A DNA stretch of 64,000 nt from JAABRU01 sp041390465 (GCA_041390465.1 JAWKPW010000006.1:33884-97883), one strand, 5' to 3'; positions 1 to 10,524 are shown, numbered from the stretch's first letter. Translations and numbers: made by a program. Notes: a model not told the origin generated them from the letters alone.

Positions 1-2
1 TG

Positions 3-3000
3 GCGGGACTGCTGGGCATTCAGATATGGGCAGTGAAACGCAATGCCCGCTCTCTGGCCTTGACAGTTTTCCGCATCCGGGGCGCACTGGGAACCGGCCT
101 TGCCGTCTGGAGCCTTGCAAACAGCAGTCCCGGTTTTGCAGGTTTTGCCACCTGTCTGTTTCTCACGGTTTCTGTTTATATTTCCCTGCGCCATGCGCCG
201 GAATATCTGCTGGAATCCGTAAAAGTTTTTCAAAAGCAGCCTGCGGAAAACCAAAGGGATCTGCGGGATACAAATCTGTTTTATGCTGTGCTGTTCTGCT
301 CGGTTCTGACAGTGTTTTATGCACCGTTATATCCGGGAATTCTGTGGCAGACACAGTTTGCAGCAGGTCTTATTTTGCTGTCCGCTGTATGGAGTGAACT
401 GGCTCTTTGGATGTTCCGCAGACAAAATCAAAACCTGTCTCCGCGCGTTCCCATGCTGCTGAATGCGTCCCTGCTGTCTGTCTTTTCTGCAATTGCCGTG
501 ATGCACCATTTCATGCCCCGTTCAGAACAGATTCTTTTTCTGATTCCTGTAATGGCAATGGGCAGTGTGATTGTGTTCCGGCAAAGTCTGATTTTCCGTG
601 ACCGTTTTCTTTTCTCCCTTGCCCTGATTCTGGGCGGATCATCGGGCGCATTCATAAAGCATACTTTTTTCCCCGGATTCTCTGTGGGAATGGCATCCAT
701 GCTGATTTCCCTGAGTCTGTGGTTTGTCACCTGGCATCTGGAGCGGCTGCGTCAGATTCGTGCTGTGCTGAAAGCGGACAATTCACAGGAAAAGCCTCAT
801 TTCACATTGATGGGAATCCATGAAATCCGCCCTCGCAGCATTCCGGAAGCCTTTGGCCCGCCGTTGACATGCGCGATGATTCTTTTATGGGGAATCGGAC
901 TTTTCAAATCAGGATGGTATCTGCTTCACACCGGCCCGAATTTTATTTGGATCATCAGCGCATTCTTTGCCACTGTGCTGACCATTCTCTTTCTTGCGCG
1001 CTTCCGTATCCTGTATCTGTTCCCGATTCCTGTTCTCATGGGGATGGGAATACTGCTCACTGTAATGGAACCTTTTCTTTCATGGGAAATTCCCGCTGTC
1101 AGTCTGGCTGCTTCCTCTTATGCGCTTGCGGTTTGGATTCTTGTAAGACAATGCCTCGAAAGTGCCGGACTTTTCAGATTTGCACAGATTCTGCTTCTTA
1201 CCGGGGGACATAACGGCGGAGGACGTGAACAAATTGGATTTATGACGCATAAAACCGGATATTTGCTGACACTTTGCAGTACAGCGGCTGCGGTTCTGTT
1301 TTGGATGGATCAGACCGGACTTGCCATAGTGCCTGTGCTGGCGATTTCCCTGATTTTTGCATTTTTGTCCGGAAAATTATACAGCAAACCTGCTTATACC
1401 TATGATGTGCTGGCATTGATTTTTATGATCATTCTGGTGGTACATGTGGAATTCCTGCAAATAAAAAACACCAGTCTTCTTCTCACTGACCCGCGCACCG
1501 GTATGCTGATGACCTTTGCTGCACTTGGCATGATGTCAGTCAGCATCTGGCTGAAGAAAAAACAGGGTATGGATAATTCGCCTGATAATGCAGAAGAAAC
1601 TGTCTCCCCTCCCTTGAGGGAGGGGACGGGGGAGGGTGAATGCGTTATTGAGCGTCCCGATGCCCGTATCCGCCCCTTTTTCAACTTTTCCGCTTTGCTG
1701 CTGTTTACCGCAGGTTCCCAAGAACTGTTTTTGACCGCATCCGGCATGAAAATCAGTTCCATGCTCATTGCCGGGCTGCTGATTTCCGGAATCGGACTGC
1801 TGGCTCTGCATCATTGCCGAAAGCATTCTCTGCCAAATATAAGCGGACTTGTGCTGATATGCTTTTCCCTGCTCTGCCTGCAAATTTTTGTTTTCCATCC
1901 GGGCAGCGCGTTTGATTTCTGGCCATCTCAGGGCGACCTGTGGATTACCATTGCCCTTATGAGCATGACACTGGCATTTCTGTCTGTTTCATCCGGGATT
2001 TCAACATATTTCTCTGCAATTTATATTTCTTCTTTTCGGCAGATAGCATGGATTTTTTACGCATGGTCTGCATGGAAAGCTGTAGCGCTTTTTGCAGATG
2101 TTTTCATGGAGCATTCGATTTCCGCTTTTATTCCCTGCTTTTTCGCAGTAATGGCAATCAGCTTTTTCCCTCTCACAGAAAAAATTTCCCATGCACCCAA
2201 CTGGCGGGGAATTGTCATTCTGTTTTTGGCAACCGGCATTTTTTTCAGCACAGTTCCGCTTACCGGCCTGCCTGTGGGAATGAACACCGCAGTTCCCATC
2301 TGGGCTTGGACCTTACTTGTTTTCGGTACGATTCTTCTGCCATACTGGAATGAAAAATTCCTGCTCTGGTCCGTGGAGACTGTTTTCTGGCCCTGGGCAG
2401 GACTGCTGCTTGCGGTGCTTTATCTGCCTGTCACAGAAGGCATTTTCACAGCAATGCTGAACCTGTCCTACTGGATCGGGCTTTCGGTCTTCTTTTTCCT
2501 CATGCTGCGCAATCAGTCAGAAAGCATACTGGTCTGGCTGAGTCTGATCTGCATGACTTTTGCGGCATTCACTTTCCTGCATCATCTGATACCGGACACA
2601 GAAAATCTGCACATGCTGATGATGGGCTGTCTTGCATGGGGAAATGTCCTGCTGGCAATGATACCTCTCTGGCCGCACTGCCGCAGTCTGCTGCTGTGGA
2701 TGGGATGGAAAAACTTTGATCCCATTCCTGCCCTGCGTACCGTTCCATCTTTGATTTTTGGTATTGCACTTTTGCTGTCCGCGTATCTGAACTGCGCTCT
2801 GATGCTGATAAAAAATACCTCTCTTTCCGAATCTTATCTTTTGCTGACAACTGTGCTTCTGAGTCTTTCCTTTCTGCACCTGTATCTCCGGAGTCCTGGC
2901 AAAGCAGAGGCACAGGGCATATTTCTTTCCCTTTTCTGTCTTGTTTTGGCACTGAAAATTGAAATTCCGGCTCTGCCTTCTCTTTCCCTGATATTGACCC

Positions 3001-4517
3001 TGTGGAATGCTTTGCTTGCAGCAGCCGGCATTCTGTGGTATCGCGTACAGAAAAAAACTCAGGAGGAACCTCAATCCCCAATCTCCAATCCCTTATTTTC
3101 CGCTCTTTCCGACTGGACGTGCCTCAGTCCCTTTATCGCGCTGACAACCCTGCTTTTCCTGCCTCTGGGATCATTTGCACAAACCGTTCTGACCATTGCT
3201 CTGCTGAGCATTGTCATGGCAATTTGGGGACACTTCCGGCATCAGCCTTTTATGAAAAAGATGTCCCGAATTCTGGGATTGGTGTTCCTCCATATCTGGC
3301 CTCTGGCACTTCTTCCTGCGAAAAAAGGAGCGGCATTTACCATTTGGCAACTGTGGCCGATATTGATGGCACAGTTCCATCGGATTCAGATACTTTTTCC
3401 CTGGTATGCGCTGGAACTGGCGCTGCTGGCATGGGCAATACTGGCTTTCCGCAGGATTGCAGCAGGACAGGCAGGGGAAAAATATCCCTTCCTGAGAAAT
3501 ATAAAACTTCGCTTTCATTTTATTGCCACCCTGGCTCTGTGTGAATGGGGACTGCATCTGTATCTGTTTGCACACCGGACCTTTTCCGGAAATGCTCCCC
3601 ATGCAGAAATTCAGGCAATTGCATTTGTGACAACCGCATTTCTGCTCACTGCACTGGGATTGCGGCAGATGAAACTTTCTCCCGCATCTGCATGGGTTTA
3701 TGCACTTTCTGCAATCGCGGGACTGACAGGATTTTATCTGCGTCTCCTGATACTCGGCCCGGTTTCGCTGTGCATCTGGGACAGCGCACTGCTCCTGGCC
3801 GGGGCATGGATATTGGCAATTTGGAGCCGTTTCACAGAATCAGAAATTCTTTCCGCTCCCATGCAGAGAATTTCCTTTCTGCTTTCACTGGCTCTGCTTT
3901 TCACATTTCCCTGGCAGACAGGCTCTGTCCACGCGAGCAGCATCCTGATGCTTACCGGACTGCTGTATCTTTCCCAGTATCATGCCACGGAAAAATCTCT
4001 TTTTCTTTACATCGGATCAGTTCTGATCAATGCTGCCCTGTATCTGTGGATTCCCCTCTGGTCTCAGAAAAGCAGTCTGATGCAGTTGTATGCCGTGCCT
4101 GCCTCTCTGACCGTGCTGGCAATTCTGCATCTGCACAGAAAGGAGCTGCGGCGCAGTGTGCTGAACGCATCCCGCCTGACTGCGGTATGCGTGCTGTATG
4201 CCGCAGTTTCTCTGGATCTTTTTCTTCGCCCCGAACTGTCTGTTTTCATTCTTGCTTTGGGACTGAGTCTTGGGGGAATCATAGCCGGAATTGCCATGAG
4301 AGTGCGGGCTTTTCTTTACGGCGGGGTCGTTTTCATGGTCATGAATGTCACAGCGCAGATGTTCCGCTTTTACCCGGAGCAGGGACTGGGAAAAGGCATT
4401 GTGCTGGTGGCTGTGGGTGCGGTCATCATGTCGGCCATGATCTGGTTCAGCATCCGGCGGGAGGAAATTTTGAAACGATTCCGGATCATCCGTGCGGATT
4501 TGGAGGAGTGGGAATAA
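3..4517 (+). CDS. Giant polytopic membrane protein, 5' end outside window
   Basis: The reading frame is open from the first bases of the window, so this is the 3' part of a longer gene; the GTG at 33 is an internal codon, not a convincing start. The visible 1,500 residues are an almost unbroken series of hydrophobic helices (dozens of predicted membrane spans) with very short loops, ending in a charged tail rich in Arg and Glu. No catalytic motif was recognised; large DUF2157/DUF2339-like membrane proteins have the same look, but I cannot assign a family. Around residues 517-531 a short hydrophilic peptide (PPLREGTGEGE) is encoded by a GC-rich inverted repeat inserted in frame at about 1605-1640. 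Function unknown. Confidence 0.8.
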   Translation, partial: AGLLGIQIWAVKRNARSLALTVFRIRGALGTGLAVWSLANSSPGFAGFATCLFLTVSVYISLRHAPEYLLESVKVFQKQPAENQRDLRDTNLFYAVLFCSVLTVFYAPLYPGILWQTQFAAGLILLSAVWSELALWMFRRQNQNLSPRVPMLLNASLLSVFSAIAVMHHFMPRSEQILFLIPVMAMGSVIVFRQSLIFRDRFLFSLALILGGSSGAFIKHTFFPGFSVGMASMLISLSLWFVTWHLERLRQIRAVLKADNSQEKPHFTLMGIHEIRPRSIPEAFGPPLTCAMILLWGIGLFKSGWYLLHTGPNFIWIISAFFATVLTILFLARFRILYLFPIPVLMGMGILLTVMEPFLSWEIPAVSLAASSYALAVWILVRQCLESAGLFRFAQILLLTGGHNGGGREQIGFMTHKTGYLLTLCSTAAAVLFWMDQTGLAIVPVLAISLIFAFLSGKLYSKPAYTYDVLALIFMIILVVHVEFLQIKNTSLLLTDPRTGMLMTFAALGMMSVSIWLKKKQGMDNSPDNAEETVSPPLREGTGEGECVIERPDARIRPFFNFSALLLFTAGSQELFLTASGMKISSMLIAGLLISGIGLLALHHCRKHSLPNISGLVLICFSLLCLQIFVFHPGSAFDFWPSQGDLWITIALMSMTLAFLSVSSGISTYFSAIYISSFRQIAWIFYAWSAWKAVALFADVFMEHSISAFIPCFFAVMAISFFPLTEKISHAPNWRGIVILFLATGIFFSTVPLTGLPVGMNTAVPIWAWTLLVFGTILLPYWNEKFLLWSVETVFWPWAGLLLAVLYLPVTEGIFTAMLNLSYWIGLSVFFFLMLRNQSESILVWLSLICMTFAAFTFLHHLIPDTENLHMLMMGCLAWGNVLLAMIPLWPHCRSLLLWMGWKNFDPIPALRTVPSLIFGIALLLSAYLNCALMLIKNTSLSESYLLLTTVLLSLSFLHLYLRSPGKAEAQGIFLSLFCLVLALKIEIPALPSLSLILTLWNALLAAAGILWYRVQKKTQEEPQSPISNPLFSALSDWTCLSPFIALTTLLFLPLGSFAQTVLTIALLSIVMAIWGHFRHQPFMKKMSRILGLVFLHIWPLALLPAKKGAAFTIWQLWPILMAQFHRIQILFPWYALELALLAWAILAFRRIAAGQAGEKYPFLRNIKLRFHFIATLALCEWGLHLYLFAHRTFSGNAPHAEIQAIAFVTTAFLLTALGLRQMKLSPASAWVYALSAIAGLTGFYLRLLILGPVSLCIWDSALLLAGAWILAIWSRFTESEILSAPMQRISFLLSLALLFTFPWQTGSVHASSILMLTGLLYLSQYHATEKSLFLYIGSVLINAALYLWIPLWSQKSSLMQLYAVPASLTVLAILHLHRKELRRSVLNASRLTAVCVLYAAVSLDLFLRPELSVFILALGLSLGGIIAGIAMRVRAFLYGGVVFMVMNVTAQMFRFYPEQGLGKGIVLVAVGAVIMSAMIWFSIRREEILKRFRIIRADLEEWE

Positions 4518-4929
4518 GCAGAACCGAATTTTTCCCTTTGCAAGTGAATCTGTGAATATTTTGTTTTACTTATACTGACTGAAAAGTTATAATGTTTCTC
4601 TTTTCAGAAAAGCAAATCATTTTTCTGAAATTCCAGCCTGCTGATTTTGGAATGACAGCGTAATGAGTTATTCAGAAACGATCCGGTATTGCTGATTATA
4701 TGCAAAGAATTTGCAATATGTCTTTTGCGCTTTGCCTTTCTGTTGATTTTTTGCACAAGGCTGTATTATGGCAGTGAAAACAGACCCGGCACGGACAAAT
4801 GGAAACCGGCAGGATTCAAGGGGGGCTGAAAAGATTTCCTCCGGATTTCTCCCAACAGTCCGAAATCCGGAGAATGAGGGGAATATTTTTTTCAACATTC
4901 TGAAATCACATTTTTTACAAGGCGGTGAC
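4518..4929 (+). other. Intergenic region upstream of STAS gene
   Basis: AT-rich stretch of 412 bases between the membrane protein and the STAS gene. I see no gene, repeat or convincing sigma-70 promoter. An in-frame extension of the STAS gene back to 4768 exists but lacks a ribosome binding site and adds low-complexity residues. Confidence 0.5.
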
Positions 4930-5232
4930 ATGGCTTTCATCAAAGAAGACAAAGGCGGACAGGCATTTCTGCGGCTGCAGGGTCCGCTGACGGTGTATGA
5001 AGTGGGAGAAATGCGGGAGGTGCTGCTGGCCTCTCTGGAAAGGGATCAGGATTTGCTTGTGGATATCGCGGGAATTACGGACTGCGATACCACCGGAGTG
5101 CAGCTTCTGGCGGCAACCCGGAAAAAAGCCGAAAAAGACAGGAAAAAACTTCTGATGACAGGGGATTCGGAAGCAATCCGGAAGGCTGCGGAGCGTATCG
5201 GTCTCAGCATGGCAGCTTTTCTGAATGAATAA
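4930..5232 (+). CDS. STAS-domain protein (anti-sigma factor antagonist type)
   Basis: A 100-residue single-domain STAS protein. The ATG at 4930 is chosen because AGGCGGTGAC precedes it at good spacing and the STAS fold starts at once. The conserved loop reads DTTG at residues 53-56, where SpoIIAA-like proteins carry a phosphorylatable Ser or Thr after Asp, so phospho-control by an HPK/anti-sigma kinase is plausible, though none is adjacent. The following ptsP lies close downstream, which suggests co-transcription and a link between this switch protein and the nitrogen PTS. Alternative: a stand-alone STAS protein acting in phospholipid transport or chemotaxis; no such partner genes are present. 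Confidence 0.85.
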   Translation: MAFIKEDKGGQAFLRLQGPLTVYEVGEMREVLLASLERDQDLLVDIAGITDCDTTGVQLLAATRKKAEKDRKKLLMTGDSEAIRKAAERIGLSMAAFLNE

Positions 5233-5296
5233 GGGAAAAGCAAAGAGTGAAGGCAGTCTGAAGCCATCCCAGGAAAGCGAAACAAAGGAAATGCAT

Positions 5297-7591
5297 ATGA
5301 GCAAAAAACAGCGGGATCATTTCAGCCTCCTCTGCGATATGGGAGAACTGGCCGATCTGCTGGCCGGAACCGCAAATATCGAAAGTTTTCTTCAGGAGGC
5401 CGTAAAACTGGTGGCCCGGCATCTGCGGGCCCATGTCTGTTCCATTTATCTGTATGAAGAGGGAAGCGGGGAACTGGTGCTGCAGGCCACCATTGGTCTC
5501 AATCCCAAAGCTGTGGGAAAAATCCGGATGAAACCGGGCGAAGGTCTGGTGGGAACCGTGTTTGAAAACATGCTGCCCGTGCGCGAGGCTTCTGCGGGTG
5601 TCAATCCGCATTTCAAATACTTTGAGGAAGCGGATGAGGATCGCTTTGAGTCCTTTCTGGCACTGCCCATTCACCGGGGCGTGCAGAAAATCGGTGTGCT
5701 GGCGGTGCAGCATGAACTTCGTGACTATTTTGATGAAAATGATGTCATGGCCCTGCGCGCTGCCGCGTCCCAGCTTGCAGGAAGCATTGAAAATGCCCGG
5801 CTTCTCATGGATTTGCACCGAATCAGCGGGAACATCGGCGAATACCGGCAGATTGCAAACCGCGTGCCGGAAAATCTCCGCTTCATCAAAGGCCAGTGTG
5901 CGTCCAAAGGATATGCTTTTGCGCCATCGGCTTTGTTTAAAAAAAGTCACGGTTCCCTGCTTTCGGAACATACGGATCAGAGCACAGACTACAGTCTGAC
6001 AGATTTCCGGGAGGCGCTGCACAAAACTGTGGACCAGTTGAAAACATTGCAGGCCCGGCTGGCTGAACGTCTGCCGGAAAGCGAATCCCTTATCTTTTCA
6101 GCCCATTTCATGATTCTCAAGGATCCCAAATTTGTGGACAAAATCGCAGAGCAGATCCGCTCCGGCATTTCCCCTCCGGATGCGGTCCGGGCTGTCACCC
6201 GTCATTATATTGACATCTTTTCCGCAAGCACCCATGCCTATATCCGTGAAAAAGCCAGTGACATGGAAGATTTGGGCGGACGCATCCTGAAAAACATGCT
6301 CAAAGGCCGGCCCGATGAAAAGGTGCGGGGAAAAGGCAGGATTGTCATTGCCAGAACCCTGTATCCTTCGGAAATACTGAAACTGGCATCCGATGATGTG
6401 GAGGGAATCATTGTGATGAAAGGCGGCGTGACCTCACATGTGTCCATTCTGGCCCGTTCCCTGCAGATTCCCATGGTGATAGCGGATCACAGCGCACTGC
6501 CGACGCTGCCGGAAGGCACGCCCCTGCTGCTGGATGCGGACATTGGCAATATCCATATCAATCCGGATGAAAAGGTGCGCAGGCAGTTTGAACTTCGCAA
6601 TGAAGCCGCGCGGAAGGCCGCGGCAGTTTCCAAAAAAATGTGCACCATGACGCATACCGGAGACGGGGTGCGCATCCGTCTGATGGCCAACGTGAATCTG
6701 CTCAGCGAACTCAAGGCCGCAAAAGAACTCAATGCTGAGGGCATTGGGCTGTACCGTACCGAATTTCCTTTTATTGTCCGGCCCACCTTTCCCTCGGAGG
6801 AGGAGCAGTATCTGGTTTACAAACGCGTGTTTGAAGATATGGGAGATCGGGATGTCACCATCCGCACTCTGGATGTGAGCGGAGACAAGGCGTTGGTGTA
6901 TTCAGATGCCACCAGCGGCGCAAACCCGGAACTGGGGCTGCGCTCCATCCGCTTTTCCCTGCACCACCGCAATATTTTTGAACAGCAGATTCGGGCCATT
7001 CTCCGAGCAGGCATCGGAGCAAAGGGGCTGCGGATCATGTTTCCCCTGATTTCCTCTGTGGATGAATTTCTGGAGGCCCGTCAGGTGGTGTATGACTGCA
7101 TGGAGAGTCTGAAGACTGACCGGCTTGGCTTTCATCCGGAACCGGCCATTGGCATGATGGTGGAAGTGCCGTCTGTGGTGGAAATCATGCAGGCTTTGAC
7201 CCGGGTGGCGGATTTCTTTTCCATTGGAACCAATGATTTTATTCAGTATACCCTGGCAGTGGATCGCACCAATGAAAAAGTGGCATCCTATTACCGGCCC
7301 TGTCATCCTTCTGTGCTGCGGGGACTTGCCCGGATTGTGAACACCGTGAACGCAGCAGGAAAGGAAATTGCCGTGTGCGGGGAAATGGGGCATGAACCGG
7401 AATTCATCCCTTTTCTTCTGGGCATCGGCATTCGCACCCTGAGCGTGGATCCCCTGTATCTTCCCATGATTCAGGAATACATATCAGGTCTGAATCTTTC
7501 CGACGCGCAGAAACATGCGGAAATTCTCCTGGCTCAGGAGACCGTCAAAGGCGCGCAGGAAGTGCTCAGCCGCAGGACATGGATTCCCTGA
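5297..7591 (+). CDS. ptsP: Phosphoenolpyruvate-protein phosphotransferase PtsP (GAF-EI)
   Basis: Enzyme I of the nitrogen-type PTS: it takes phosphate from phosphoenolpyruvate and passes it to an NPr/HPr protein in the cytoplasm. Domains in order: GAF sensor (about residues 15-160), EI N-terminal helical domain (about 190-330), swivelling phosphohistidine domain with GGVTSHVSILARS (His381 is the expected phosphorylated residue), and the PEP-binding TIM barrel with GIGLYRTEFPF, FFSIGTNDFIQYTLA and VCGEMGHEP (Cys694 expected acid). ATG 5297 has AAAGGA seven bases upstream and gives 764 residues, close to E. coli PtsP; an in-frame ATG at 5225 overlaps the STAS stop but has no ribosome binding site. 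All catalytic motifs are intact. Confidence 0.93.
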   Translation: MSKKQRDHFSLLCDMGELADLLAGTANIESFLQEAVKLVARHLRAHVCSIYLYEEGSGELVLQATIGLNPKAVGKIRMKPGEGLVGTVFENMLPVREASAGVNPHFKYFEEADEDRFESFLALPIHRGVQKIGVLAVQHELRDYFDENDVMALRAAASQLAGSIENARLLMDLHRISGNIGEYRQIANRVPENLRFIKGQCASKGYAFAPSALFKKSHGSLLSEHTDQSTDYSLTDFREALHKTVDQLKTLQARLAERLPESESLIFSAHFMILKDPKFVDKIAEQIRSGISPPDAVRAVTRHYIDIFSASTHAYIREKASDMEDLGGRILKNMLKGRPDEKVRGKGRIVIARTLYPSEILKLASDDVEGIIVMKGGVTSHVSILARSLQIPMVIADHSALPTLPEGTPLLLDADIGNIHINPDEKVRRQFELRNEAARKAAAVSKKMCTMTHTGDGVRIRLMANVNLLSELKAAKELNAEGIGLYRTEFPFIVRPTFPSEEEQYLVYKRVFEDMGDRDVTIRTLDVSGDKALVYSDATSGANPELGLRSIRFSLHHRNIFEQQIRAILRAGIGAKGLRIMFPLISSVDEFLEARQVVYDCMESLKTDRLGFHPEPAIGMMVEVPSVVEIMQALTRVADFFSIGTNDFIQYTLAVDRTNEKVASYYRPCHPSVLRGLARIVNTVNAAGKEIAVCGEMGHEPEFIPFLLGIGIRTLSVDPLYLPMIQEYISGLNLSDAQKHAEILLAQETVKGAQEVLSRRTWIP

Positions 7592-7649
7592 TGCCACAAT
7601 CTCCCGCATTGTCCTTCATTTGACAGATATTGCAGAATATTATAAAAAA

Positions 7650-8240
7650 CAATTTTTTATATTACCTCACAGGGTGGATGAAAGCGCATTTCGGCAGGCT
7701 CAATGTCCGGAGCGCCGCCCACCCTTGCATTCTGATCATCGCTTTAATTATCATCCTGCAAACATTGACAAAGCTGTCAGCATATTCCGTGAGGCCGCTC
7801 CGGATCTTATCAGCATGGAGGCCACCGGCGGATATGAAACAGATCTGGCAGGCGAAATTCAGTCTGCCGGTCTGCCCGTTGCGGTTGTCAATCCGAAACG
7901 GATCAGAAATTTTGCCAAAGCTCTCGGACAGACTGCCAAAACAGATAAAATCGACGCCCGTGTCATAGCTGAATTCGGTGCGGCACTGCAACCTCCTGGC
8001 CAGTCAGGCCGCCGATGAGACAACCCGTAAAATCAAAGCCCTGACAGTCCGAAAGCGCCACTGACAACTGTCTGTAATGCTGAAAAAAACCGCATGGAGC
8101 ACATCCGGAATGCGTTCATCAGGGAAAACATCGGGGCGGTTATCTCCGCTGTTGAGGAGCAGATCTGTGAGACCGAAAATCAGATCCGTATTTCCATAAC
8201 ATCTTCTTCCGATCTGAAGCAGAAAACTGAAATTATACCG
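7650..8240 (+). pseudogene. IS110-family transposase remnant
   Basis: The N-terminal DEDD catalytic region of an IS110-type transposase is readable: MEATGGYETDL, VAVVNPKRIRNFAKA and KTDKIDARVIAEFG (about 7815-7975). Further on, in another frame, a helical stretch (NRMEHIRNAF, SAVEEQICETENQIRI) matches the middle of such proteins (about 8090-8200). At least two frameshifts separate the parts and the C-terminal half with the second domain is missing. The 3' side is cut by a MITE end and then by the 150-bp element at 8285. Confidence 0.75.
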
Positions 8241-8284
8241 ATTCGCTGTTGAAATCATGCTTTTTTTAACCGCAAAGGACCAGC
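8227..8284. repeat. Truncated IS630-type MITE end
   Basis: Begins ATACCGATTCGCTGTTG and continues into TTAACCGCAAAGGAC, which matches (reverse complement) the end of the MITE at 46705-46826. It is cut by the 150-bp element at 8285, showing that the 150-bp element arrived later. Confidence 0.6.
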
Positions 8285-8434
8285 CCTTTCAAGGTGAGCA
8301 ACAGGCCGGTCAGCGCAACTCCGCAATGTCCGGCGTTTTTTGCAGCAGACCGTGACAGCCGCCGGCAGACAGCATCAGAAAAGGCTGTCTGTAAAAATCT
8401 GATCTTAAAGGCTTATTTTTCACACCTTGAAAGG
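8285..8434 (+). repeat. 150-bp MITE-like element, copy 1
   Basis: Bounded by the 12-bp terminal inverted repeat CCTTTCAAGGTG / CACCTTGAAAGG and exactly 150 bp long. A second copy of the same length lies at 11129-11278 in inverted orientation; interior similarity is high (for example the shared GCAATGTCCGGCG and GGCAGACAGCATC). It has no coding capacity, so it is non-autonomous. It sits just downstream of the MCP gene. Confidence 0.8.
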
Positions 8435-8478
8435 ACTGGTATAACGCCCTTTAATCAGTTGGCAGTATGGCAGTCAAA

Positions 8479-10521
8479 TCAGTATGTTTCGAAACCATTA
8501 TCGACAAGTTCTATTCTCTTCTGAACCTGTTCAGGAGCAGATTCACTTTCCTTCCCGGTTTCCGTGTTTATTTTTCCGGAGAACTCTGTCTTCAAATTTT
8601 TTTCTTCTGTGTGAGAAGAGGACATGATGAAATCAATCAAAGTCTGTTTTGCAGATTCAGACATGGAACTGAAAGCGGACAGCAATTGCTCAGAGTTTTT
8701 TGCAGGCTGTGTTTTTGTGACTTTGGGTATGTTAAAAAATGAAGACATTTTCCGGAGATTTTCGGCCTGGGATGAAAAGTGCACACTTGCTGTTGCCATA
8801 TGACCTGTGTATGCTGCATGCTTCTGTATGACTTTATCCAACTGATGAATCGCATCATTCACTTCATTAATGCCGGATGTCTGTTCAGCACCGGATGCGC
8901 TCATATTCTGGATAAGCTCGGATGTTTTTTGAATTCCGGTGACCATTTCCTCCAAAAGACTGTCTGCATTTTCCGCAATCTCAATATTGGATATGGAGAG
9001 CCTGTTGATATCCCTGGCAGCTTTTTCCGTGTTTTTGGCAAGACTTCTCACCTCAGAGGCAACCACGGAAAAACCTTTTCCATGTTCTCCCGCGCGGGCT
9101 GCTTCAATGGCCGCATTCAGAGACAGCATATTGGTCCGGCTCGCAATTTTTTCGATAACCATAATTTTTTCAGAAATTTTTTTCATGGCCTGAATGGTAT
9201 CCCTTACAGCCTGGCTGCTTTCTTTTGCACTGCTGGCCGCTTTTTCTGCAATAAGGGCTGTTTCCTGTGCATTTAAGGCATTTTGACTGATAACCGCGCT
9301 CATCTGGTTCATGGAACTGGATATTTCTTCAACTCCGGCGGATTGCTGACTTGTACCTTCGGCAACCTGTTTGGCGATGGTGCTGATCTGCTCACTGCCG
9401 GCTGCCACATTGTCGGCAGCTTCACGAATATTCCTAATAACAACACTCAGTTGTGTCACCATTTCCAAAAATGCCCCTGCCAGTTCTCCAACTTCGTCCT
9501 TCTGCTGTATGAGGATTTCACCGGTTAAATCTCCATCTGCCATTTTGCGGGCAGCCGCAAGGAGGCTGCTGATGGGCTGAATAATTGCGCGGTTGAGGGA
9601 AAATATTGTGATTCCGATTACAAGGGGGGCAATGATCAGAAAAATCAGTACAGTAATCAAGTTAAATCTGCCGGCTTTCTGAAGTTTCTGGTTGGCTTCC
9701 CCAACCTCGGATTTTGCAGATGAAATAACAGCATCAATTCCATCGCTGTCTTTTGCACTGTAAAAATTTTTTTGGGCTTTGGAAATCCGGGCGTCAAGTT
9801 CAGACAATTCCTTCTTTGAACTTGTTATCAGCACATCAAGCTGATCCGTCAGTGAAAACAAAGTCTGGAACTGGGAAACAATTTTTTTGTCTTTGTCAAT
9901 ATCCGGTACCTGAGACATGACAAATTTTGCATTGCTGGCTATCACACTTTTCTGCTCTTCCGTGAAACTTCGTGAAACAAGTGCATTCATTGCAACCAGG
10001 GTCAGTTGATTCAGGGTCTTGAGAATATAAGCGGAAAGATTGCTTTTATCCGCAGTGTCTGCTCCCAGCACCTGCTCCATCTGGGATTCTGCCAGAACAG
10101 TGGCAATTGCTTCATCAAGTTTAAAATACAGTTCATTGATTTTCTCTCTGATATGGGTAAAGTCTCCTTCAATTTCAAGAATTTTTTTTTCTTTGACTTC
10201 AATCAGATTTATCAATTCAATCCCTGCATTGATTAAGGCATTGCTTTCTCCGGCCGGAAGTTCCGGAGGATTGTCAAACTGAGATTTTGCATACATCGGC
10301 ACCTTTCCGGAAGCGACTGTGTTTGATACCAAAATGATAAAAGAATTTTTCCATTCCGCGAAGGCTTCGATTTTGGCAAGTTTCCGATTTACATTGTCCC
10401 GTGTTTGCAAATTCAACATTACCTGCTGATAGGTCAGGATATTCACCAGCGCAAGCAGAACAAAAACCAGCACTGTCATGCCTCCCAGAAGGAATATCTT
10501 TTTTTTGATTGTTATATTCAC
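8479..10521 (-). CDS. Methyl-accepting chemotaxis protein
   Basis: A 680-residue inner-membrane chemoreceptor. It has TM1 near residues 8-30, a long helical periplasmic domain (about 31-285), TM2 near 288-310, a HAMP domain (about 312-365) and a cytoplasmic signalling hairpin whose tip reads MLSLNAAIEAARAGEHGKGF, the CheA/CheW contact signature. The C-terminal tail is hydrophilic. It starts with GTG (10519-10521), preceded by AAGGAGTGACA, only 3 bases after the stop of the Cache protein gene, so the two are translationally coupled. The ligand is unknown; the upstream Cache protein may bind it and present it to this receptor. Confidence 0.95.
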   Translation of the reverse strand: MNITIKKKIFLLGGMTVLVFVLLALVNILTYQQVMLNLQTRDNVNRKLAKIEAFAEWKNSFIILVSNTVASGKVPMYAKSQFDNPPELPAGESNALINAGIELINLIEVKEKKILEIEGDFTHIREKINELYFKLDEAIATVLAESQMEQVLGADTADKSNLSAYILKTLNQLTLVAMNALVSRSFTEEQKSVIASNAKFVMSQVPDIDKDKKIVSQFQTLFSLTDQLDVLITSSKKELSELDARISKAQKNFYSAKDSDGIDAVISSAKSEVGEANQKLQKAGRFNLITVLIFLIIAPLVIGITIFSLNRAIIQPISSLLAAARKMADGDLTGEILIQQKDEVGELAGAFLEMVTQLSVVIRNIREAADNVAAGSEQISTIAKQVAEGTSQQSAGVEEISSSMNQMSAVISQNALNAQETALIAEKAASSAKESSQAVRDTIQAMKKISEKIMVIEKIASRTNMLSLNAAIEAARAGEHGKGFSVVASEVRSLAKNTEKAARDINRLSISNIEIAENADSLLEEMVTGIQKTSELIQNMSASGAEQTSGINEVNDAIHQLDKVIQKHAAYTGHMATASVHFSSQAENLRKMSSFFNIPKVTKTQPAKNSEQLLSAFSSMSESAKQTLIDFIMSSSHTEEKNLKTEFSGKINTETGKESESAPEQVQKRIELVDNGFETY

Positions 10522-10524
10522 TTG

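Noticed and set aside
3545..4555. 336-residue plus-strand frame
   Set aside because: Out-of-frame overlap with the membrane protein; Cys- and Ser-rich composition typical of a shifted reading frame.
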